Part shown: piece by piece, positions 54,684 to 64,000 of the stretch
Layout of the letters: every line of letters starts with the position of its first letter
Numbering within the stretch: position 1 is the stretch's first letter
Origin: Turritopsis dohrnii
Taxonomy: Eukaryota > Cnidaria > Hydrozoa > Anthoathecata > Oceaniidae
Assembly (NCBI GenBank): GCA_027922465.2
Contig: BQMF02000030.1
Span: forward strand, 1,488,001-1,552,000
Direction of reading: 5' to 3'
Length of the DNA stretch: 64,000 bases
Translations under genes and position numbers: made by a program
Notes under the pieces: generated by a model
The model's database searches: none
Told to the model about the DNA's origin: nothing
The model's input: only the letters and a program-made list of their open reading frames with translations

Positions 54684-57600
54684 ATGTTGTTACTGTTAAG
54701 TGGAGATATTGAGCCTTGTCCTGGCCCTACTGATCTGAACGTACTGAAGGAAAGTGGGTTCAAGATATTACATCTGAATATACGTGGTCTTTCAAACAAC
54801 TTTGAAGGAATACATGACATGCTAAACCGAAATGAGATCGATATACTAACTTTGTCTGAAACGCATTTATCACCAGATGAAAATGAAATGCTGTTTAATG
54901 TAGATGGTTATTTGTTTATCAGTAAGGCACGACTAACTGGAAAGGGTGGTGGTATTTGTTGCTATATTCGAAATTCAGTTGTTTGGAACAGAGGGCCTGA
55001 TTTAGAGCACACAGATATTGAAAGTATTGCTATCGAAATATCACAACAAAAAAGCAAATCTTTTCTCATAATTGTTTTTACAGGCCACCAAATGACTCTA
55101 AATATCTCTCAAAAGATTTCAATAAACAGTTGCAGATTCTTTTATCGAAATCAATTATATTATTTAATGAAGTAATTTTCCTGGGGGATTGCAATGTTAA
55201 TTTTCGTAATAACAATAGCAATCTTCGAAACAGTAAAGAATTTAAAAATATTCTAATGGCTAATGGTTTGAAACAGTTGATAAAAGAACCGACACGTATC
55301 ACTTCGGAATCGACCAGTTTGATAGATATACAGTGTGTATCAAAATGTCTTATCCACCAACTTTCAAGGCGCATATCTCATTAAATATCTGATAAAATAT
55401 TATGAATTTTATATCACAAGAAAGAGCCTTTCATGCTCTATCCGTTAATATAAAATGTTTTCCAAAATATTTGTTCTTCGAAAAGATATTGAAGAAAAAT
55501 TCAACGTTTTGGCTCATTAAAGTCTTATAAGTCAATTAACTGACATGCTAATGACTGTTTAATGATGTAATAATCTTTTGTTGTGCTGATGAAACCTTTA
55601 GAAAGTTTTAAGTACAGTTTTGCGTATTAATTTCCCATAACAACTGATCTTAAAAATTTTAAATTAAAAGTTTTTACTGTGTGATGATATGTAATTTTTT
55701 TTATTGTGTTTACAAATGGCCTTCATTGTAAAATGAGTTAATTGACTTTTAAGAATTTAGTGAACCAAATCGTTAAGTTTTTCTTCAATATCTTTTCGAA
55801 GAACAAATATTTTAGCAAACATGTTATATTAACGGATAGAGCATGAAAAGCTCTTTCTCGTGATATAAAATTCACAATATTTTATCAGACATGTAATGAA
55901 ATATACACCTTGAAAATTGGTGGATAAGACATTTTGATACACACTGTAATTGCTTCAAACTCAATAAACATTAAAAAGTCTTTTGTTATTCCAATGTCAT
56001 ATTCAGATCATGACATGGTTGGTTGCATTAGAAAGAAAAACTTTATAAAATATCAACCGAAACAGATTCGATGTCGTAATTATCGAAATTACAATCCTAT
56101 CAACGTATCAAATGAGATCAATGAACTAGACTGGACATCATTTTACGAAATAACGGATGTCAACCGGGCTGTTGAAATTCTTAACACGGTTTTGTCACGC
56201 ATCTTTAACCGACATGCACCATTCATCGAGAAGAGAATTAAAGGTAGACTGTGCCCTTGGATAGACCAAGCTACAAGAGACCTAATGGATTATCGTGACC
56301 GAATGCTAAGAAAAGCCAGGAAAACGAACTTAGAGAACGATTGGAAGGTCTTTAGAAATTTACGTAATCGATGCAGCAACATGTTACGCAAAGGTCGCAG
56401 CACGTACTACCAAAATCTAATCAACGAACATCAACATCAACCAAAACAATTCTGGAATATCGTCAAAAAAGTCTTTCCTACAAAACGTCAATCAATCACG
56501 ACTAATTTGAACAAAGAAGAAAAGGTACAGGAATTCTCAGATTATTTCTCTGGTATTGTAAACAAGCTTAAACAAAATTCATTTAAGCTGGTCAATTTCG
56601 CATGGAGAAAACTCTCACCATCTCAAACTAAGAGTAGCTCAATTTTTCATTTTGCATATGTCTCGAACGTTTTCGTCCAAAAGCAGTTAAAGAACCTTAA
56701 AAGAAAGAAAGCTTCAGGTTTAGACGAACTTCCTGCAACCATGCTAAAGGACTGTGCCAGCTCTCTTTCACCCATGATTACTCCTGAACATTGGAAGAAA
56801 GCCCGAATAACACCTGTTCATAAAGCAGGCCCAAACAACCAACCAGAGAACTTTCGACCAATATCAATACTTCCTATACTTTCTAAGATCATTGAAAAGG
56901 CCGTGCAGTCACAAGTCAGTGATTATCTGGAACACCACAATCTTTTGTCAGAGAGCCAGTTTGGCTATAGAAAGAAACGTTCCACTGACCAAGCAGCATT
57001 ACATTTATGTGATGAGATCAGAAAAAATGTAAATGATGGTAAACTAGTTGCATGTGTATTCATTGATCTAAGCCGTGCTTTTGATACCATTAACCATGCA
57101 TCTCTTATTGATAAACTTTTTTCCTATGGTATTTCCGGAAAAGAACTTGAATGGTTTAAGTCTTACTTGTTTAATAGGAAACAAATCATTGACATTGATG
57201 GTGTAAGATCTAAAGAAGAACCAGTAACTTCAGGTGTTCCCCAGGGATCTATACTGGGTCCTCTAATGTTTTTGGTATTTTTCGATAGTTTTGCAGAATG
57301 TTTACGCCATTCCAGTGTTATCAAGTATGCTGATGACACTGTTCTGTATCTGGCAAATAGTGACATTGTTGTGCTGAATCGTTGTATCAACGAAGATCTT
57401 GATTTTTTATCGCAGTTTTGTTTCGAGCACGAGCTAATCTTAAATATGAAGAAAGGAAAAAGTGAATCTATGCTATTTGGAACTGCACAGAGATTGAAAG
57501 GGAAAAGATTGATGTTAAATATCGTGATGTAACACTCCATTCAACTGAAAGATATACGTATTTGGGGAATATACTTGATTCAACATTAACATTGAACAAA

Positions 57601-58107
57601 GATTTTCAAGAGAAATACAAAAAAGCCTCAAAGAGGATGAACCTGCTGATGAAAATGAAACCACTTCTACCAAACCATGCAACAAAAAAGATCTATACAG
57701 CAATGGTCATACCCATTATCAGTTACTGCAGTAATCTTCATCTTTTACTAACGAAAAAACAGCAAGAAAACCTCAAATCGCTGGAAAGAAGGTACAACAG
57801 TATCTCAACAGATAAATCAATATCGATTGAAAACCTGTTCAAACGAAATGCCTGTGTCATGACAAGGAAATGTCTTGATGGTAAAACATGTCAAACGTTT
57901 TCACAATATTTTACGATCAACGATCATAACAGAGTGACTAGAAATGCTGGCTGCCTTCTTAAGTTACCAAACATAAAACTAAAATTCTCAAGAAAGTCGT
58001 TTGCCTATACTGGGGCAAAGTTATACAACGAACTCCCTGTAAATATTCGACAAGAAAGAAATTTTAATAAGTATTTATCTATGATTAACAGTTTTTATTG
58101 TAAATAA
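54684..58107 (+). pseudogene. LINE ORF2 (APE endonuclease plus reverse transcriptase), broken
   Basis: Starts MLLLLSGDIEPCPGP, the usual N terminus of CR1/L2-type ORF2. The endonuclease part shows ILHLNIRGLSNN, LSETHLS and GKGGGICCYIR. A frameshift near 55078 moves the YRPPN and LGDCNVNF motifs to the next frame. The MITE at 55331-55946 then splits SLID from SYSDHDMV, the His-containing catalytic end. RT motifs follow in one frame: ITPVHKAG, FRPISILP, SQFGYRKKRSTDQA, FIDLSRAFDTINH, TSGVPQGSILGP and the catalytic YADD. A second frameshift near 57500 leads to the C-terminal thumb part (YLGNILD, GAKLYNELP) ending at 58107. Inactive as it stands because of two frameshifts and one insertion. Confidence 0.88.
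55331..55946. mobile_element. Mariner/Tc1-type MITE with ~180-bp inverted repeats, TA duplication
   Basis: Begins CAGTGTGTATCAAAATGTC and ends with the inverse. Inverted homology extends about 180 bp on each side (for example AACGGATAGAGCATGAAA at the right against TTTCATGCTCTATCCGTT at the left). TA flanks both ends (55329-55330 and 55947-55948). It lies in the LINE endonuclease reading frame, which becomes continuous when it is mentally removed. Confidence 0.9.
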
Positions 58108-58402
58108 TAGTTTGTTTCTGTCTCCTTTTTATCAATTTTTATTATTTAATCAACTTTCGCTTTTATCTATTTTTACCTTTTCTATTTTCACATTTTCATT
58201 TTCGTTGTGCTTATTTTGACACAATTAGGTTACTTTCGTCTTACGTTTTGCTAAATAATTTTCTATTTTTATATCATTCTATATGCTCTTTTATTTTGCC
58301 AGCCTGTAACTTATTTTTATCTACAGGACCTACGTGATAGCAGTATTTAGTACTGGTGTAGCTCTCCTGTATAAATATTTGATAAATAAATAAATAAATA
58401 AG

Positions 58403-58508
58403 CACACAAAAAAGGAATAATTTCGCTCACAACTCAATCTAGCATTTTGGGTGACTTACAAACAAACAAACGCACAAACAAACAGAGAATCGGCTATTAA
58501 TATATAGA
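58403..58508 (-). mobile_element. Helitron 5'-end fragment, directly joined to the next copy
   Basis: Plus-strand tail ACAACTCAATCTAGCATTTT...GAATCGGCTATTAATATATAGA; on the minus strand this is the TC-starting 5' end. The next copy's CTAG end begins at 58509. Confidence 0.8.
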
Positions 58509-59620
58509 CTAGCCGCCAAGGCGGCGTCGCTCGCCGCCCATGTCCACCTGCTCTGTATCACTGTATCATTAAACGTCTCGAACAACTTGTGTTCAACCAG
58601 AAGCAGATTCGAAGTCACAACCTCTGGTAAAACCAATCTTTTATCAGTGTAACAATACACTCAAAACGTAGAGAGAGGAAACTTCAACTTTTTATTAGCT
58701 TTTGTTTTAAAAAAATTACGCGCTCTAACATGGGTGCTATCAAACGTAAGGGGGAAATGGTTTTTCTTTGTAAAAAGATCACACGGGAGTGTCGATATTT
58801 TGACGACCACTTTCGTTTTCAATCTTTTGTTTACATATGTCGTTACCGGACATTTGTCTCGGTTCCAGTTTTTTTTGTGTGTGCGCTAAAATATGGTGTG
58901 TTAGTTACGACAGTCTGTTCTTCTTCTTGTTCACATGAATTTTACGTAGTTATTTTGAAAGAAGACTCATAGAAAAACGACATTGCTTATCTCTTTCATC
59001 ATGCTGTCCACATCCATACCCTCAAATAGATTAACAGGGAGGAGAGAGAAAAACGTGCAAAATGAATAAAGTGAATAAAAAAAAAACGTTTGATCTGATT
59101 AAAAAAGATTGAAAGAAATCGATTAAAAGAAATTAAGACAACTATTAAGACAAAAGCAAAAAAAAATATTTTGTATCATGATACTCTTTTTTTTACCTAT
59201 CGGTTTTTAAACATTTTGATTGCTCGAAAAAAGTTCACCCGTCTCAGACAGTCAGGCAAGGATACGTTAGGATACACTGGTAAACCGCACATGCTGCCAC
59301 GTTCTGCCACTGCTGCTTTATGTCCAAAACGTTTAATCAGTTAGTTTCTTTGTAATTAGTTGATGTACTGTTTTCAAAGCCAAGTCAACGTGGAATATAA
59401 AACTAACAATAATAATAAAAACAAAACGTTATTCCTATTAGTTCATCAGCCAAAGAAAGTCACGTTCGATTGGGGTTGCAATGTATTTGCTTTGAACTCA
59501 CGTCGCACACAAAAAAAGAAATAATTTCGCTCACAACTCAATCTACCATTTTGCGTGACTTACAAACAAACAAACAAACAAACAAACAGACAGACAGAGA
59601 ATTGGCTATTAATATATAGA
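58509..59620 (-). mobile_element. Non-autonomous Helitron, long subtype, full length (1112 bp)
   Basis: On the minus strand it begins TCTATATATTAATAGCCAAT at 59620 and ends with the GGCGGCG-AGCGA-CGCCGCC hairpin and TTGGCGGCTAG at 58509. The interior is shared with 51811-52330. A (CAAA)n run lies near the 5' end. No coding capacity is seen. Confidence 0.85.
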
Positions 59621-59623
59621 AGA

Positions 59624-60175
59624 CTAGCCGCCCAGGCGGCGTCGCTCGCCACCCATGTTCAGTATGCGTTGTGTCGCAGAATTTAACTCATGTAAATGTT
59701 TCTTTTCAGGCATTAATTTTTTGATTCATTTCTTACATTCAGAAGATTTAAAACAGAAACAAATAGCAATATGGCTCAGAATATATATCTATATGTAGAA
59801 GAGAAGTAAAAAAAAATTGTGTAAAAAAATGGCAATATCTACTTATACTAATCTGCAATCGTGCATACCACTTTTAATTTAGAGAGTGTTGTGTTTTTGT
59901 TTTTTTAATGGTCAAAATCTTCTTAATCGTGGTCATATAGCGGCAGTCCGGCCAGTGAAGAAACTTTTCCACTGCAATCCAACGATCATTTGTTTTGACA
60001 CGTGATCGTCTTTTCGCCGTTTTCATTGGTTGCCGAAATCGTACAAACTATAGCGACAATGTTCGTTGATAAGAAATCCATTTTCATTACTCGTTTGACG
60101 AACGAACAGGTCTGTACGAAGGTATTATTATAATGCGTTTATTGTTTAACTTTTTGATTTTCTGTTGTTGTTTTT
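59624..60175 (-). mobile_element. Helitron 3'-end copy, partial
   Basis: The hairpin end begins at 59624 (CTAGCCGCCCAGGCGGCG in plus orientation). The opposite end is not recognisable before 60176. The interior does not match other copies after about 59670. Confidence 0.55.
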
Positions 60176-60228
60176 GACTTTAGGACACCCGTGGTGGAGT
60201 AAAGTATTTAAAATACCCGTGGTTTCTC

Positions 60229-60270
<42 letters not shown>

Positions 60271-61640
60271 CAAGTTATGACGTTTTCGTGCAGCGTTTAC
60301 ATGACATCGTTGCCGAATTCGCAAATTTGGTCAAATTAGGACTTCCAGTTGACCAATTTCCATGAAAATTTGCACAGAGCACAATTGAAAGGTGCTGATT
60401 TCGAATTTAACAATGATATTGTCAGGTTTGACTAAAATTGGCCAATTTAGGCCAAATTTGGACCAAATTTCGAAAGTTCTTCAATTTTCATGAAATTTTG
60501 CACGGATCACAATTGAAAGGTGCTGATTTCGAATTTGACAATGATTTTGTCAGGTTTGACTAAAATTGGCCAATTTAGGCCAAATTTGGACCAAATTTTG
60601 AAAGTTCTTCAATTTTCATGAAATTTTGCACAGATCACAATTGAAAGGTGCTGATTTCAAATTTGACAATGATTTTGTCAGGTTTGACTAAAATTGGCCA
60701 ATTTAGGCCAAATTTGGACCAAATTTCGAAAATTCTTCAATTTTCACAAAAATTTGCACGGATCACATTTGAAAGGTGCTGATTTCGAATTTGACAATGA
60801 TATTGCCAGGTTTGAATAAAATTGGCCAATTTAGGCCAAATTTGGACCAAATTTCGAAAGTTCTTCAATTTTCATGAAAATTTGCACGGATGACATTTGA
60901 AAGGTGCTGATTTCAAATTCGACAATGATTTTGTCAAGTTTGACTAAAATTGGCCAATTTAAGCCAAATTTGGACCAAATTTCGAAAATTCTTCAATTTT
61001 CACAAAAATTTGCACGGATCACATTTGAAAGGTGCTGATTTCGAATTTGACAATGATATTGCCTGGTTTGACTAAAATTGGCCAATTTAGGCCAAATTTG
61101 GACAAAATTTCGAAAGTTCTTCAATTTTCATGAAAATTTGCACGGATCACATTTGAAAGGTGCTGATTTCAAATTTGACAATGATATTGCCAGGTTTGAC
61201 TAAAATTGGCCAATTTAGGCCAAATTTGGACAAAATTTCGAAAGTTCTTCAATTTTCATGAAATTTTGTACGGATCACATTTGAAAGGTGCTGATTTCAA
61301 ATTTGACGATGATATTGCAATGTTTGACTAAAATTGGCCAATTTAGGTCAAATTTGGACCAAATTTAGAAAGTTCTTCAAATTTCAAAATTTTTTGCGCC
61401 GATCACATTTTAAAGGTGCTGATTACGAATTTGTCAGTCATTTTGTCAGAATTGACCAGAAATGGGTAATTCGGGCCAAATTTGGATGAAACTTAGAAAG
61501 TTCTGCAATATTCATAAAAATTTCTACAATGCACAATTAGAAGTTGCTGATTTTGAATTTGCCAGTCATTTTATTAGATTTGAACATAATTTGGCAATTC
61601 GGCAACGTTGTATTTTTGAGACTAAATATGTATCGTTTTG
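60176..61640. mobile_element. Microsatellite-headed satellite element: (CTA)14 plus 128-bp tandem repeats
   Basis: The head GACTTTAGGACACCCGTGGT leads into (CTA)n (60228-60269) and then about ten units of 128 bp. The CAATTT marker sits at 60354, 60482, 60610, 60738, 60866, 60994, 61122, 61250 and 61378, always exactly 128 bp apart; a diverged CAATA follows at 61506. Units carry TTGGCCAATTTAGGCCAAAT and diverge by substitution only. 128 is not a multiple of 3 and the frames are not open, so it is not coding. Confidence 0.9.
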
Positions 61641-61679
61641 TTGCGTCCTGAAGTCTTCAAGCCAAGCGGCTTCTTGTTA

Positions 61680-62421
61680 AATATGAAAGACTTTCGTTTA
61701 TTTTGTATGTGTATGGATGGTTGAAGTCAATTTTTAGAAGCTTTTGGATTTTCAAAGCTCAGCTTAGCTTCCTTTCAGCTCCTCCCCAACATCACCAACA
61801 TAATGCACTTTATACAGCTATTTATACTATTATTTAGTAGCAATTTTTGGACGTATTCTGGCTATATCAGCTTATCTCTTTTCTCCCTACGTATGTTGTA
61901 TTTTTTAAACTTTTAGATTAGATATGAGCTTTAATTTCTAAGTAATTATTATTGTGATATTTATATTTTTCATTCTGAGGAGATCAATATAGAAACTTTA
62001 TATGTTAGTTTGTGCTGCCCAAAGGATATGTTGGTTACCGCCAGTATACACAATCTTTTTATAGGATTCGTTATATTTAATGTGGTTAAATCAAAGTTTC
62101 GTATTGTGTCGATGCACTTTTTTGGAGTACGTGGGTGGCAAATATCCAGTAACAATCATTCAGCTTATTCGTACAAAAAAACGGATCTTCATAAATGATC
62201 TCCGCGATAGCATAAAGAAAAGCCCCTTTTTTATGTTATGGTAGGCTGACTTTCTTGACGAACATTGTCAGTCGCATCAATATTTTTGTTTATTTAATGC
62301 TGATGCTTCTCGAGCTGAATGATGTGACTGTCTTAGTTTTGCAGGACTAGTGTGCTAGTGTGGCATTTTTGTGGCATTTTCAGCAGCAAAGCTTGCAGAA
62401 ATCCTTCTGCCCGGTAGGGCA
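61680..62421 (-). mobile_element. Repeat family B, inverted copy, truncated
   Basis: Matches B1/B2 on the opposite strand from the head hairpin (62408-62421) to about 61690, where the satellite element begins. Confidence 0.85.
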
Positions 62422-63626
62422 TCTTGTTTCATCTTACTGTCCAAACCTACGCATTTTTGTTTCTTAAATTTCATTGGTTCATATAAAAGCCGTCTTAATT
62501 GTCATTGGTGCATAATGCCCTATTTCTACGAAAGGGTGCTAACTAGCCACCTCCACTTAAATAGCGATAGTATATTGGCTGATTTTCGCCATGCCATGTG
62601 ATCGTCCACAAAACGTTTTAAAAATGGCAGCGAAAGAACGTTTGCTAAAAGTTTCTTTGATGGAAATATGGCTTTAAAAGAAGTTAATACAGCTTATAAT
62701 TTTATATAAAGAATTGCATTACTGTTGGGAACTTATCATGTTCACAAAATTAAATTACAGTGTGGTTATTCTGTTTTTTGAAAGAAGTATTCTTGAAGTT
62801 TGAAATATGAAAACAGTGCCAATACATGGTGTGTGGAAGAAAAGGTATTTCTTGTTTTATTTTTGCTCCAATCCTTTTTAAATATGAAAGACCTTTGCGT
62901 ATTTGTATGTGTACGCATGTCTGAAGTCAATTTTTAGAAGCTTTTGGATTCTTAAAGCTCAGCTTAGCTTCCTTTCAGCTGCTCCCCCTAGCATCACCAA
63001 CATAATTACTCTAATACAGCTATTTATACTATATTTACTAGCAATGTTTGGATGTATTCTGGCTATATCACCATATCTCTTTGCTCCCTATGTATGTTTT
63101 TTTTTTAACTTTTAGATTAGATATGAATTTTAATTTCTAAGTAACAATTATTGTGATATTACATATCTTTTTCATCCTGAGGAGATCAATGTAGAAACTT
63201 TATATAATTATTGTGTTGTGTCCAAATGATGTATTGGTTGCCGCCAGTATACACAGAATCTTTTTATAGAATTCATTATGTTTGATATGGTTAAATTAGA
63301 GTTTCGTATTGTGTCAATGCACTTTTTGGAGTACGTGGGTGGCAAATATCCAGTAACAATCATTCCGCTTATTTGTACCAATAGATCTTCATAAATAATC
63401 TCTACCGTAGCATAAAGAAAAGCCTCTTTTTTCCTTTTATGTAGACAGACTTTCTTGACGAACATTGTCAATCGCATCAACATTTTTGTTGATTTAATGC
63501 TGATGCTTCTCGAGTTGAATTATGTGACTGTTTTAGTTTAGCAGGACGAATCTAGGCTGCTGGTGTTGCATTTTTGTTTCATTTTCAGCAGCAAAGCTTG
63601 CAGAAATCCTTCTGCCCGGTAGGGCA
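62422..63626 (-). mobile_element. Repeat family B, inverted diverged copy
   Basis: The head hairpin is at 63613-63626 and the unit runs to 62422, where the next unit's head begins, so units are again head to tail. It has more substitutions than B1/B2. Confidence 0.8.
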
Positions 63627-63895
63627 TCTTGTCTTTTTTTTCTGACGTCCAAACCTAGTGGTTTTTTGAAAATTCATGCGTGCCTTTACATGAAACCAAA
63701 ACGCCGTGCCAACGCATGTCACCCAGCAAAGAAACCCTTTTAGATTTACAAGTTTCTTTGGTCAAATTAAATGGATTTTTAAGAGCACATGCATATTTTA
63801 GTATGAAAAAAAAAATCTACAGAAGAAACTTCGAATTATCTGTGATCATTCTTTTCTAAAGAAGATTTCAACGTTTTGTAAACAAAAGAGTCAAG

Positions 63896-63920
63896 GTATA
63901 TATATATATATATATATATA
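63896..63920. repeat. (TA)n microsatellite
   Basis: About 12 TA units. The remaining 63627-64000 shows no gene. Confidence 0.95.
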
Positions 63921-64000
63921 TTTGTTTGTTTTTAGTGAAAACACAAAACATCTTCGTTTGTTTCATGTATGGGCTGTTATTCTTTTTAAGCTGTGGATAC

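Larger units (their letters stand above)
54600..58402 (+). mobile_element. CR1/L2-like non-LTR retrotransposon split by a mariner-type MITE
   Basis: A nearly full ORF2 (endonuclease then reverse transcriptase) with a 3' UTR ending in a GATAAATAAATAAATAAATA run near 58380-58402. The 5' boundary is only approximate. A 616-bp MITE (55331-55946) interrupts the endonuclease domain. Confidence 0.85.

Noticed and set aside
60284..61640. Regular repeats that at first resemble a CRISPR array
   Set aside because: Repeats are contiguous 128-bp units without unique spacers, in a spliced eukaryotic genome; no cas-like gene exists.

Overview
This is about 64 kb of an AT-rich metazoan nuclear genome. Genes have spliced introns with GT/AG borders, many ORFs are single-exon, and the intergenic DNA is full of MITEs, Helitron-like elements, LINEs and one complete BEL/Pao retrotransposon. 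I infer a cnidarian, possibly a hydrozoan. The reasons are overall composition, the mobile-element mix, and a very large beta-helix membrane protein of a kind I associate with early-branching animals. No ribosomal or organellar marker is present to prove this.

Layout. 1-4.0 kb: 3' end of a TCF20/RAI1-like chromatin-reader gene, with two extra small exons that complete the extended PHD finger. 6.7-8.9 kb: two intronless gamma-glutamylcyclotransferase paralogues in tandem. 10.2-11.6 kb (minus): an unrecognised multi-pass membrane protein. 12.7-19.7 kb: a BEL/Pao element with LTRs that look identical and one open 2029-codon polyprotein. 21.1-21.9 kb (minus): a retroelement fragment with a restriction-like endonuclease signature. 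22.2-36.8 kb: head-to-tail units of two related repeat families (A and B) that share a hairpin head and carry covarying subterminal inverted repeats. These units are broken by a Harbinger-type MITE, hAT-like MITEs, a 2.9-kb insertion full of phased palindromes, and a 1.3-kb DNA element with gene remnants. 37.3-38.9 kb: 187-bp tandem repeats. 39.5-44.2 kb (minus): a 1505-aa secreted-type beta-helix/multi-TM receptor-like gene with its signal peptide on a separate first exon. 46.2-49.3 kb: an hAT transposon with a nearly intact ZMYM/DUF4371-type transposase gene on the minus strand, carrying one in-frame stop. 49.9-60.2 kb: a cluster of non-autonomous Helitrons (read on the minus strand), some joined directly end to end, with LINE pieces and a CR1/L2-like LINE split by a mariner-type MITE. 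60.2-61.6 kb: a 128-bp satellite headed by a (CTA)n microsatellite. 61.7-63.6 kb: inverted copies of family B.

Host genes supported by the sequence number five: TCF20-like, two GGCT paralogues, the 8-segment membrane protein and the beta-helix receptor. They show no operon-like relation. Most of the remaining sequence that I can classify is mobile DNA. Filled and empty sites inside the tandem units allow the order of several insertions to be read directly.
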